From Calidihabitans tengchongensis (lineage in GTDB: Bacteria > Sysuimicrobiota > Sysuimicrobiia > Sysuimicrobiales > Kaftiobacteriaceae), in the NCBI GenBank assembly GCA_031459615.1, contig JAVKIE010000009.1, positions 1-64,000 of the forward strand: a DNA stretch of 64,000 bases, read 5' to 3'. The notes beneath the pieces are model-generated. The model made no database searches, had not been told where the DNA came from, and saw only the letters and a program-made list of their open reading frames with translations. Of this stretch, positions 16,863 to 24,504 are shown piece by piece. Made by a program: the position numbers and the translations under genes. Each line of letters opens with the position of its first letter. Positions within the stretch are counted from its first letter, which is position 1.

Positions 16863-16870
16863 ATTATAGT
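16863..16870. promoter_or_regulatory. Shared -10 element in a divergent promoter region
   Basis: The minus strand reads TATAAT at 16868-16863, eight bases before the ATG (16854) of the LpxB-like gene. The plus strand reads TATAGT at 16865-16870, upstream of the LptD-like gene. One AT-rich island may therefore serve both directions. No convincing -35 box is seen on either strand. Confidence 0.45.
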
Positions 16871-16936
16871 GTCCCCCCCGGCACGGCGAAAGAACCGGAG
16901 GAGGGAGGGGAGGAGGGGAACCGAACCTGTCGCGAT

Positions 16937-18508
16937 GTGGGCAGACGAACGCCTTTCGCGGTGTGCGTGGTCCTGACGGGCGCTCTGCTGATTTCCCCAG
17001 GCACCGTTGCACGGGCCTCCGAAGGAGGACACGGGGCCTGCGGGGGTGCCGCCGCGCGCCTGGAGGGTGGCCGCGTGGCGTCGCCGGCGGTGTCCCCGGA
17101 CGAGCTGACCGTCGAGGCGGATCGGATCGTCTACGACGATGCCGCCCGGACGGTGGAGGCCGTGGGACGGGTTACCCTCGCCTACCGCGGGATTGGTGTG
17201 CGGGCCGATGTGGTCCGCGTGGACCTGGACGCCGGACGCGTGGAGGCCCGCGGGCACGTCATCATCCTGGACTCCCAGGGACGGGAGATGCGGGGAGATG
17301 TCCTCGTCTATGACGCCCGGCACGAGGCCGCCGAGCTGGCGCCGGCCGAGACGATCGTCAGCGGCGTGTACGTGCGCGCCGCGCAGGTGCGGGCCACCCG
17401 CGAGCGCATCGAGGCCACCGACGCGACCCTCACCACCTGCCATCCCGCCGCGCCTCCCTACCGCGTCACCGCCCAGCGCCTGGAGGTCATTCCCGACGAC
17501 CGCGTGACGGCGTACGGGGCCACCTTGTGGGCGGGCCGCCACTGGCTCCTCGGCCTGCCGGTGCTGGTGGTGTCCCTGCGCAGCCCCCAGGAGACCGCGG
17601 GGAGCTTTCCGAGCGTCGGATACAACAACGTCGACGGGCTGTGGGCGGCCTACAGGTACGCCTTTCCCACGGGCACGCCGCGCGCTGATGTGTCCGCCGC
17701 CCTGGGGACCCTGGCCCAGCGGGTCGAAGGCGGCCTGAGCCTCTCCCCGCAGCCGCTGGCGGGATCATTCCTGTGGTCGGCCGCCGTCCGCTACGGGTGG
17801 CACCGGGAGCAGGGGACAGGCGTCGAGACGACCAGGTTGCGCTATGAGGCGGGCGTGCACCTTCCCCCTGTGGCGTTGGGCCCGACGACCGAGGCGAGGG
17901 CAGCCTGGACCTGGCGGCAGGCCACCTACGCCACCGGCGACCGCCTGGAGACGGCGGTGGCGGACGTGGCGGTCACCCACCGCCTGGGACCGCAGGCGCT
18001 GCTGTCTTTGACCCACGCCCAACTGCGCCCGGCGGGAACGACGCCGCTGGCCGTGGATGTCGTCAATCCCGCGGACATCGTCGACCGCGTGACACTGGCC
18101 TATGAGACATCCGGCCTGCGGGACGGCACCGTGGCCACCAGGTTTTCCGCCTCGGCCTCCTATGACTTTCTCACGGAGACCCCGTCGGTCGGCGTGTCCT
18201 ACGGTGAGCGGATCCCGGGCGCCTACCACTGGACGGTGGGTCCGGCCTACAATCTCACCACCCGCGCGACCACCCTGCGGGCCGACGTCGGATGGGCCCT
18301 GGGGACCGACGCCTACGTCACCGTTCGGGGGACATACAATACGACCACGGCGCTGTTCGAGGACCTGGATTATATCCTCACGGCGCAGGTCGAGGGCTGT
18401 TTTGAGCTCTCGGTCGAGTACCGCCAGGTCCGCCAGGAGCTGTGGGTCTCCCTGGGCCTGGCGGCGTTTCCCCAGGCTCAGATGCAGTTTCAGTTCCGGG
18501 GTCCCTGA
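16937..18508 (+). CDS. LptD/OstA-like outer-membrane protein, short form
   Basis: From GTG 16937 the product has 523 residues: a charged start (GRRTPFAVCVVLTGALL), a signal sequence ending near ARAS, an OstA/LptA-like domain (DELTVEADRIVYDDAARTVE, then RADVVRVDLDAGRVEARG) and a region like LptD (TLTTCHPAAPPYRVTAQRLE). A C-terminal beta-barrel of alternating strands ends in QMQFQFRG. LptD inserts lipopolysaccharide into the outer membrane and is usually 700 or more residues, so this is a compact version. ATG 16853 is an alternative start but would overlap the divergent gene. Its divergence from the LpxB-like operon supports a shared lipid-export function and a diderm envelope. Confidence 0.65.
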   Translation: MGRRTPFAVCVVLTGALLISPGTVARASEGGHGACGGAAARLEGGRVASPAVSPDELTVEADRIVYDDAARTVEAVGRVTLAYRGIGVRADVVRVDLDAGRVEARGHVIILDSQGREMRGDVLVYDARHEAAELAPAETIVSGVYVRAAQVRATRERIEATDATLTTCHPAAPPYRVTAQRLEVIPDDRVTAYGATLWAGRHWLLGLPVLVVSLRSPQETAGSFPSVGYNNVDGLWAAYRYAFPTGTPRADVSAALGTLAQRVEGGLSLSPQPLAGSFLWSAAVRYGWHREQGTGVETTRLRYEAGVHLPPVALGPTTEARAAWTWRQATYATGDRLETAVADVAVTHRLGPQALLSLTHAQLRPAGTTPLAVDVVNPADIVDRVTLAYETSGLRDGTVATRFSASASYDFLTETPSVGVSYGERIPGAYHWTVGPAYNLTTRATTLRADVGWALGTDAYVTVRGTYNTTTALFEDLDYILTAQVEGCFELSVEYRQVRQELWVSLGLAAFPQAQMQFQFRGP

Positions 18509-18526
18509 CGATCTTGAGTCGTGGAG

Positions 18527-18570
18527 TTGATTGAGTAGATTGAGCCGATTGCGCAGATTGCGTAGATTGA
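18527..18570 (+). repeat. Short imperfect GATTG tandem repeat upstream of the mutase gene
   Basis: GATTG recurs at 8-13 base intervals (GATTGAGTAGATTGAGCCGA, then GATTGCGCAGATTGCG). Read in frame with the following gene it gives an Arg/Leu-rich pseudo-leader (SRLSRLRRLRRLN), so the true start is downstream at GTG 18573 or 18576. Confidence 0.6.
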
Positions 18571-18572
18571 AT

Positions 18573-19964
18573 GTGGTGACCATCTCCCCGACGATCTTCC
18601 GCGAATACGACATCCGCGGTGTGGCCGGGCGCGACATCACCCCCGAGGTCGCCGAGGCCATTGCCCGGGCGTATGCGTCCTACCTGCGCACAGAGGGGGC
18701 ACAGGAGCGCGAGACTCCGGTCCTGGTGGGCAGGGACAACCGCGAGAGCTCTCCGTGGATCCGCGACGCCGTGGTGCGCGGCCTGGTGGGAAGCGGATGC
18801 CGCGTGGTGGACATCGGCACGGTGATCACCCCGGTCTTCTACTTCGCCCGGGTGCACTACGGCATCGACGGCGGGGTGATGGTCACCGCCAGCCACAACC
18901 CGCCCGAGTTCAACGGCTTCAAGCTGGCCCACGGATTCGGCACCCTGTACGGCGAGCAGATCCAGCAGATCCGCCGGCTGACGGAGGCGGGGGAGTTTGT
19001 CGGGGGGGTCGGGTCCGTGGAGGCCCGCGACGTGATCCCCGCGTACCGGGCGATGCTCCGGGAAAAGGTCCGCCTGGGTCCGCGGCGGCTGCGGGTGGTG
19101 GTGGACTGCGGTAACGGCACCGCCAGCCTGGTGGCCCCCGACGCTCTGGAGGACCTGGGGGTGGAGGTCGTCCGCCTGTACTGCGAGTCCGACCCGCGCT
19201 TTCCCCACCACCACCCCGACCCGGTGCAGCCGGAGAACCTGCGCGACCTGATCGCCGCCGTGCGCCGCGAGGGCGCCGACGTGGGCTTCGGCTTTGACGG
19301 CGACGGGGACCGGCTGGGGGTGGTGGACGACCGGGGCGAGATCGTCTGGGGCGACATCCTGATGATCCTGTTCTGGCGGGAGATCCTGCCCCGCCACCCC
19401 GGGACGGTGGGGATCGTGGAGGTCAAGTGCTCCCAGGCGCTGTACGACGAGATCCAGCGCCTGGGCGGCCGGCCCATGTTCTACCGCACCGGCCACTCCC
19501 TCATCAAGGCCAAGATGCGCGAGGTGGGCGCCGTCTTCACCGGCGAGATGTCGGGCCACATGTTCTTCGCCGACGAGTACTACGGCTACGACGACGCCGT
19601 CTACGCGGCGGCCCGGCTGCTGCGGATCCTCTCCCACACCGACCGGCCCCTGTCGGCGCTGCTGGCCGACGTGCCCCGCTACCCGGCCACCCCCGAGGTC
19701 CGCGTGGACTGCCCCGACGAGGTGAAGTTCGAAGTCGTCCGCTCCCTCACCGAGCAGTTCAAGCGGGAGGGCTACCCGGTGATTGACGTGGACGGGGCCC
19801 GGGTGCTGTGTGCGGACGGGTGGGGCCTGGTGCGGGCCAGCAACACCCAGCCGGTCCTGGTCCTGCGGGCGGAGGCCCGGACGCCGGAGGGCCTGGAGAG
19901 GATCAAGCGCACCCTGGAGCAGGCGCTGTCCCGTTTCGCCGACGTCGGTCCCGTGCGCTGGTGA
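18573..19964 (+). CDS. Phosphomannomutase/phosphoglucomutase
   Basis: About 463 residues of the alpha-D-phosphohexomutase family, interconverting hexose 1- and 6-phosphates for nucleotide-sugar synthesis. The N-terminus IFREYDIRGVAGRDITPE, the phosphoserine loop MVTASHNPPEFNG, the metal loop GFGFDGDGDRLGVVD, the sugar-binding GEMSGHMFF and the phosphate-binding RASNTQPVL are all present. The tandem GTG codons at 18573 and 18576 are the plausible starts. It precedes a sugar-1-phosphate nucleotidyltransferase, which would use its product. The specificity (mannose or glucose) cannot be fixed from sequence alone. Confidence 0.88.
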   Translation: MVTISPTIFREYDIRGVAGRDITPEVAEAIARAYASYLRTEGAQERETPVLVGRDNRESSPWIRDAVVRGLVGSGCRVVDIGTVITPVFYFARVHYGIDGGVMVTASHNPPEFNGFKLAHGFGTLYGEQIQQIRRLTEAGEFVGGVGSVEARDVIPAYRAMLREKVRLGPRRLRVVVDCGNGTASLVAPDALEDLGVEVVRLYCESDPRFPHHHPDPVQPENLRDLIAAVRREGADVGFGFDGDGDRLGVVDDRGEIVWGDILMILFWREILPRHPGTVGIVEVKCSQALYDEIQRLGGRPMFYRTGHSLIKAKMREVGAVFTGEMSGHMFFADEYYGYDDAVYAAARLLRILSHTDRPLSALLADVPRYPATPEVRVDCPDEVKFEVVRSLTEQFKREGYPVIDVDGARVLCADGWGLVRASNTQPVLVLRAEARTPEGLERIKRTLEQALSRFADVGPVRW

Positions 19965-20153
19965 CGGCCGGTCCGTCCGCCGGACGACGCGTGGGCGCCC
20001 CGGGCACTCCCGCGATCCGGTCCCGCCGCCTCACCCGGCACGCTGCTCAGGCGGCGGCCGCGGTGCCGCACCGGGCGGGGACCTGACGACGCGGGGATGG
20101 ACCTGGGTAGGCAGACAGGCCTGGAGGGCGGCCCGGGAGAATTTCTCACACCC

Positions 20154-21179
20154 GTGAAGGCCATCATCCCCGCCGCCGGGATGGGGACGCGGCTGCGGCC
20201 CCACACCTTCACCCAGCCCAAGGCCCTGCTGCCGGTGGCCGGGCGGCCGATCCTGGCCCACATCGTGGACGAGCTGTCCGCCTGCGGCGTCGACGAGGTC
20301 ATCCTGGTGCTGGGCTACCTGGGCGAGCGGGTGATCGACTTCGCCCGCAGGCGCTATCCGCACCTGACCGTGCGCGCCGTCTGGCAGGAGCAGCCCCTGG
20401 GCAACGGCCACGCCGTCTACGTGGCCCGGGAGTACCTGGACGGCACGCCGGCGGTCATCATCTTCGGCGACACCATCGTCAAGGGCGACCTGGCCGCCCT
20501 GGTGCGCGGCCCGCACTCCCTGGCCGGGGTGAAGGAGGTGGCCGACCCCCGGCGGCTGGGGGTGGTGGAAGTGGACCGGGAGGGCTTGATCCGGCGCATC
20601 GTGGAAAAGCCGGAGGTGCCGCCCAGCCGCCTGGCGGTGATCGGCGTCTACTACATCACCGACACCCTGGCCCTGCGCGAGGCGCTGGAGCGGCTGGTGG
20701 CCGAAGACCGCCGCCAGCGGGGGGAGTTCTGGCTGGCCGACGGGCTGCAGCTGATGCTGGACCGGGGGGTGCCGATGCGGCCGTTTGCGGTCGAGCGTTG
20801 GTACGACTGCGGGACCGTGGAGGCGTGGCTGCAGGCCAACCGGGACCTGCTGGCGCTGGACCCCCCGCCGGTCCCGGAGGGGCTGGGCGGGACGGTGATC
20901 CCCCCCTCCTACGTCAGTTCCTCGGCGACCCTCGAGGGGTCGGTGGTGGGCCCCCATGCGTGCGTGGGGGATGAGGTCCGGGTGGTGCACTCCACGGTCC
21001 GGGACTCGATCCTCCTGCCGCGGGCGGTCGTGGAAGACGCCCACCTGACCGCCTCGGTGGTGGGCGAGGGCGCGGCGGTGCGCGGGGTGCGGGGACGGGT
21101 CAACATCGGCGATGCCTCGCGCGTGGAGGGCGCGTCTGGAGAGGCCGGCGGCGCGGGCAGAGACCCGATGCCGCCATGA
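20154..21179 (+). CDS. Sugar-1-phosphate nucleotidyltransferase with left-handed helix tail
   Basis: A 341-residue protein starting at GTG 20154, which gives the typical MKAIIPAAGMGTRLRPHTFT with the nucleotide-binding G-x-G-T-R-L-x-P signature. KALLPVAGRPILAHIV, IFGDTIV and the substrate loop EKPEVPPSRLAVIGVYYI follow. The last 90 residues carry isoleucine-patch type repeats (SSATLEGSVVGPHACVGDEV). It probably makes dTDP- or UDP-glucose or a related sugar nucleotide from the product of the upstream mutase. A stop/ATG overlap couples it to the LysM hydrolase gene downstream. Confidence 0.85.
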   Translation: MKAIIPAAGMGTRLRPHTFTQPKALLPVAGRPILAHIVDELSACGVDEVILVLGYLGERVIDFARRRYPHLTVRAVWQEQPLGNGHAVYVAREYLDGTPAVIIFGDTIVKGDLAALVRGPHSLAGVKEVADPRRLGVVEVDREGLIRRIVEKPEVPPSRLAVIGVYYITDTLALREALERLVAEDRRQRGEFWLADGLQLMLDRGVPMRPFAVERWYDCGTVEAWLQANRDLLALDPPPVPEGLGGTVIPPSYVSSSATLEGSVVGPHACVGDEVRVVHSTVRDSILLPRAVVEDAHLTASVVGEGAAVRGVRGRVNIGDASRVEGASGEAGGAGRDPMPP

Positions 21180-22111
21180 GGCACCGGCTGCCTGCTCTAC
21201 CCGCCGCCCTCGCGATCCTGCTGGGTGGACTGCTCGCCCTCTCCGGGCCTGCCGGCGCCTCCTCCAGGGCACAGACGTACGTAGTTCGCCCGGGCGACAC
21301 CCTGTGGGCCATCGGCGCCCGTCTGGGGGTGCCAGCCAACACCCTGGCGCAGGCCAACGGAATCTCGGATCCGGAACGACTGGTCCCCGGGCAGGTCCTG
21401 CGGGTGCCGGCGGGGCCGGCCTCGCGGCGGCCTCCTTCCTCCGGCACCCGGCCGGCCGCTGCATCACGGGGTCCGGCGCTGGTGGTCGCCGTCCACCGGG
21501 TGCGGTGGGGCGACACCCTGCTGGCCATCGCCCGCCGCTACCGCGTCCCCGTCGAGTGGATCGTCCGGGCCAACGGGCTGTGGTCGGACAGGATCCACCC
21601 CGGCCAGCGCCTGGCGATTCCCACCCGGCGGGGAGTGGAGGTGCTGGCGCGCCGCCACGGACCTCCCCCGCGCCCGATCCCGGTGCCCCCGGCCGCGTTC
21701 GCGCGCTCGGCGGCGGCCGGAACGGCGGCGTGGGATCTGGTCCAGCGGGCACGCCGGTACCTGGGCGTCCCCTACCGCTGGGGCGGCGAGTCGCCTGCGG
21801 GGATGGACTGCTCGGGGCTGGTGCACCGGGTCTTCGCCCCGTACCTGTCGGGGGTGGGGCGGCTGACCTCCTACGACTACTTCCGCCTCGGCCGGCCGGT
21901 CCGGCCGGAGGCGATCCTGCCGGGCGACGTGGTGTTTTTCACCACCGACGAGCCGGGGCCGTCCCACGTGGGGATCTTCATCGGCGCCGGCCTGTTCATC
22001 CACGCCTCCTCGGCCGCGGGCGAGGTCACCGTCACCTCCCTGGACGACCCGCTGTACCGGGAGCGCTTCCTCGGGGTGCGGCGCCTGGTCGACCTGTCGG
22101 CGCGCAATTGA
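21176..22111 (+). CDS. Secreted LysM-NlpC/P60 peptidoglycan hydrolase
   Basis: A 311-residue exported enzyme. It has a signal peptide (LPALPAALAILLGGLLALSG), two LysM domains (YVVRPGDTLWAIGARLGVPA, about residues 35-80, and HRVRWGDTLLAIARRY, about 107-150), a Pro/Arg-rich linker and a C-terminal NlpC/P60 domain. The catalytic Cys lies in PAGMDCSGLVHRVF and the His in GPSHVGIFIGAG, with a third polar residue in FIHASSAAG. Such enzymes cut stem peptides in peptidoglycan and bind the wall through LysM. It is close in architecture to the gene at 23243; the two bracket the rplM-rpsI operon. Confidence 0.9.
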   Translation: MRHRLPALPAALAILLGGLLALSGPAGASSRAQTYVVRPGDTLWAIGARLGVPANTLAQANGISDPERLVPGQVLRVPAGPASRRPPSSGTRPAAASRGPALVVAVHRVRWGDTLLAIARRYRVPVEWIVRANGLWSDRIHPGQRLAIPTRRGVEVLARRHGPPPRPIPVPPAAFARSAAAGTAAWDLVQRARRYLGVPYRWGGESPAGMDCSGLVHRVFAPYLSGVGRLTSYDYFRLGRPVRPEAILPGDVVFFTTDEPGPSHVGIFIGAGLFIHASSAAGEVTVTSLDDPLYRERFLGVRRLVDLSARN

Positions 22112-22136
22112 CGGGGCGGGGGGTGGCCGGTACAAT
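22108..22136 (+). promoter_or_regulatory. Sigma-70-type promoter of rplM-rpsI
   Basis: TTGACG (22108-22113) and TACAAT (22131-22136) are separated by exactly 17 bp, the best canonical promoter seen in the window. Transcription would begin near 22143, so the ATG at 22135 cannot be the rplM start and a GTG downstream must be used. The -35 box overlaps the stop codon of the upstream hydrolase gene. Confidence 0.75.
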
Positions 22137-22167
22137 GGTCCCCGCCGTGTCACGCAGCGCTGCACCT

Positions 22168-22647
22168 GTGAAAACCTTCCAGCCTGCTCCGGGCTCTGTC
22201 GTCCGCCGGTGGCACGTCGTCGACGCCGAGGGGATGGTCCTGGGCCGCCTGGCGAGCCGGGTGGCGACACTCCTGCGGGGCAAGCACAAGCCCGAGTTCA
22301 GCCCGCACATGGACGTGGGCGACGGGGTGATCGTCATCAACGCGGCCAAGGTGCGGCTGACCGGCCGCAAGGCCCAGCAGGAGAAGGTGTACTGGCACAC
22401 CGGCTATCCGGGCGGGCTCAAGCAGGCCACCCTGGGCCAGCTGCTGCGAACCGACCCGGAGCGGGTCATCACCGAGGCGGTCTGGGGGATGCTGCCCAAG
22501 ACCTCCCTGGGGCGCAAGATGCTGCGCCGGTTGAAGGTCTACCGGGGCAGCGAGCACCCTCACCGGGCGCAGAAGCCCGAAATGGCGGACCTGCGGGACC
22601 GGCGATCAGCGGTCAGAGATCAGGGATCGGACGGGACGGAGACGTGA
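22168..22647 (+). CDS. rplM: 50S ribosomal protein L13
   Basis: A ribosomal large-subunit protein binding 23S rRNA early in assembly. GTG 22168 gives the family-typical start MKTFQPAPGSVVRRWHVVDA, followed by MVLGRLASRVATLLRGKHKP, TGYPGGLKQATLGQLL and GMLPKTSLGRKMLRRLKVY. GTG 22147 is an alternative. At 159 residues it is slightly longer than usual (about 145). The extra C-terminus after PHRAQKPEM is Arg/Asp-rich and encoded by GATCAG-type short repeats, which suggests an intergenic repeat was absorbed into the gene. It is followed directly by rpsI, the universal pairing. Confidence 0.95.
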   Translation: MKTFQPAPGSVVRRWHVVDAEGMVLGRLASRVATLLRGKHKPEFSPHMDVGDGVIVINAAKVRLTGRKAQQEKVYWHTGYPGGLKQATLGQLLRTDPERVITEAVWGMLPKTSLGRKMLRRLKVYRGSEHPHRAQKPEMADLRDRRSAVRDQGSDGTET

Positions 22648-22652
22648 GCGCG

Positions 22653-23048
22653 ATGGCTGTGGAAGCGGTGGCGACCGCCACGGGGCGGCGCAAGGAAGCG
22701 GTGGCGCGGGTGCGCCTGCTGCCCGGCAGCGGGAAGATCGTGGTCAACGACCAGCCGGCCGAATCCTACTTCCCGCGGCCCACGCTGCAGAGCCTCGTCC
22801 GCCAGCCTCTGCAGCTGGCCAAGGCCGAGGGGCGGTTTGACGTGGTGGCCACGGTCGACGGCGGAGGGATTTCCGGACAGGCCGGGGCGCTGCGGCACGG
22901 CATCGCCCGGGCTCTGGCCAGCCTGGACGCATCCCTGCGCTCGCTGCTGCACAAGGCGGGCCTGCTGACCCGCGATCCCCGGATGAAGGAGCGCAAGAAG
23001 TACGGGCACAAGCGGGCGCGCAAGGCGTTCCAGTACTCCAAGCGCTGA
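22653..23048 (+). CDS. rpsI: 30S ribosomal protein S9
   Basis: A 131-residue S9 whose C-terminal tail reaches the P-site tRNA. Typical features are ATATGRRKEAVARVRLLPGS, the central GGGISGQAGALRHGIARAL and the end KERKKYGHKRARKAFQYSKR. ATG 22653 is favoured by a GGAG 11 bases upstream; GTG 22644, overlapping the rplM stop, is possible. It is co-transcribed with rplM and followed by a strong terminator hairpin. Confidence 0.95.
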   Translation: MAVEAVATATGRRKEAVARVRLLPGSGKIVVNDQPAESYFPRPTLQSLVRQPLQLAKAEGRFDVVATVDGGGISGQAGALRHGIARALASLDASLRSLLHKAGLLTRDPRMKERKKYGHKRARKAFQYSKR

Positions 23049-23140
23049 CTCTGGGCAGGGTCACGAAGTCCCTCACCCTGGCCCGCTCGCCAGGGAGAGG
23101 GTAGGTGAGCACACAGCGGGTACCAGCGGGAGAGGCGCAG

Positions 23141-23177
23141 GACGGCGGGACCTGTGGGTCCCGCCGTCGCGCTTTTG
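23141..23177 (+). terminator. Rho-independent terminator after rpsI
   Basis: A perfect 12-bp GC stem, GACGGCGGGACC (23141-23152) and GGTCCCGCCGTC (23157-23168), with loop TGTG, followed by GCGCTTTTG. The T-run is short, as expected in a GC-rich genome. Confidence 0.8.
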
Positions 23178-23242
23178 CGGGGGGTCTAGGCGCGCGGCGG
23201 ACGCGGGTACACACGTAGTACCGCAACCCCACCGATCCGCCG

Positions 23243-24409
23243 ATGCGCCTGGGCACCGTCTCCGCCGCCGCCGTCCTGGTGCTGGCGCTGGCGGGCCCGC
23301 TGGCCCCGCCGGCCCCGGCGTCGGCGTCGGCTCACGTGGTCCGGCCGGGCGAGACCCTGTACCGGATCGCCCTGCGCTACGGCGTGCCCGTGGACGCCCT
23401 GGCGGCGGCCAACGGGATCGCCGACCCCGCGCGCATCCGCGCCGGCCAGGTCCTGCGCATCCCGGCGGCCGGCGCCCGCCCGGTGCGGCCGTCTGCGGCC
23501 CCGCGCATTGCCCCCCCATCCGTCCAGACCTCTGCCCGCGGGCCGCGCGCCGACCTGGCCTCCGTTCAGGTCCGCCGCATCAGCCTGCGCTACACCGTCG
23601 GCCGCGGGGACACGCTGTACGGCATTGCCCGCCGGTTCGGCGTCACAGTCCACGCCCTGCGTGGCGCCAACGGATTGCGGTCGGACCTGATCCACCCCGG
23701 CCAGAGGCTGGTGGTCCCCGGCGCCCGCGTCGTCGTGCGCATTCCTCCGCCCGGCCCGACCGTGCGCCTGCGCCTGCCGGTCCCCCAGCCCGCGCCCGCC
23801 CCGCAGATCCCTGACCTGGACACCGGCGATGAGATCAGCGCGCCCCGTCCCGTCCGCGTGCGCCGGGGCCCGGCGTCGTATTTCACCACCCTGGCCGTCG
23901 CCGCGGCTCAGACCCCGCTGCAGGTGGTCGGTCGCCGGGACGAGTGGTACGAGGTGCGCCTGCCCGACGACACCACCGGCTGGATCCGCGCCGCCGACCT
24001 GACCCCGCCGCCACCCATCCCCGCCTCTCCCCAGCCCGCCGCGGCGGTGGTCGTCCGGGAGGCGTTGCAGTACGTGGGCACCCGGTACGTCTGGGGAGGC
24101 GCGTCGGCAGGGGGGCTGGACTGCTCGGGGTTCGTCTACCTGGTCTTCTCGGCGTTCGCGCCCGAGCTGGCCCGCCTGCGCTCCTTTGACTACTTCCGCC
24201 TGGGCGTCCCGGTGCCCCCGGGCCAGCTGCGGCCGGGCGACCTGGTCTTCTTCACCACCTACGCCCCCGGTGCGTCCCACGTCGGGATCTACCTGGGCGA
24301 CCGCCGCTTCATCCACGCCTCCAGCAGCGCCCGCCAGGTCACCGTCTCGTCCCTGGATGAGCCGTACTACGCCGCCCGCTACGTGGGCGCCCGGCGGCTG
24401 GCTCCCTGA
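23243..24409 (+). CDS. Secreted LysM-SH3-NlpC/P60 peptidoglycan hydrolase
   Basis: A 388-residue exported enzyme. After a signal sequence (VSAAAVLVLALAGPL type) come two LysM domains (HVVRPGETLYRIALRYGVPV and RYTVGRGDTLYGIARRFGVT), a bacterial SH3 region (PVRVRRGPASYFTTLAVAAA, then GRRDEWYEVRLPDDTTGWIR) and an NlpC/P60 catalytic domain. The catalytic Cys is in GGLDCSGFVYLVF and the His in GASHVGIYLGD. It is an endopeptidase acting on peptidoglycan stem peptides. It is a longer paralogue of the gene at 21176 and adds the SH3 module. Confidence 0.9.
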   Translation: MRLGTVSAAAVLVLALAGPLAPPAPASASAHVVRPGETLYRIALRYGVPVDALAAANGIADPARIRAGQVLRIPAAGARPVRPSAAPRIAPPSVQTSARGPRADLASVQVRRISLRYTVGRGDTLYGIARRFGVTVHALRGANGLRSDLIHPGQRLVVPGARVVVRIPPPGPTVRLRLPVPQPAPAPQIPDLDTGDEISAPRPVRVRRGPASYFTTLAVAAAQTPLQVVGRRDEWYEVRLPDDTTGWIRAADLTPPPPIPASPQPAAAVVVREALQYVGTRYVWGGASAGGLDCSGFVYLVFSAFAPELARLRSFDYFRLGVPVPPGQLRPGDLVFFTTYAPGASHVGIYLGDRRFIHASSSARQVTVSSLDEPYYAARYVGARRLAP

Positions 24410-24504
24410 CCTGCGCTGGACTGGCCCGCGCGCCGGTGCCAGGGTTTGACAGTCTTTGCACAGAACAAGGTCAGCAGGACAGTCCGACGCTTCTGGGAGC
24501 CCCG

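Noticed and set aside
23049..23242. c-di-AMP riboswitch before the LysM-NlpC/P60 gene
   Set aside because: Such riboswitches precede wall hydrolases in other bacteria, so I looked for the conserved core; the region holds only a CTCTCC-type repeat and a terminator hairpin.
24446..24474. Promoter with TTGACA upstream of the COG2403-like gene
   Set aside because: The -35 is perfect but no -10-like hexamer occurs at 16-18 bp.
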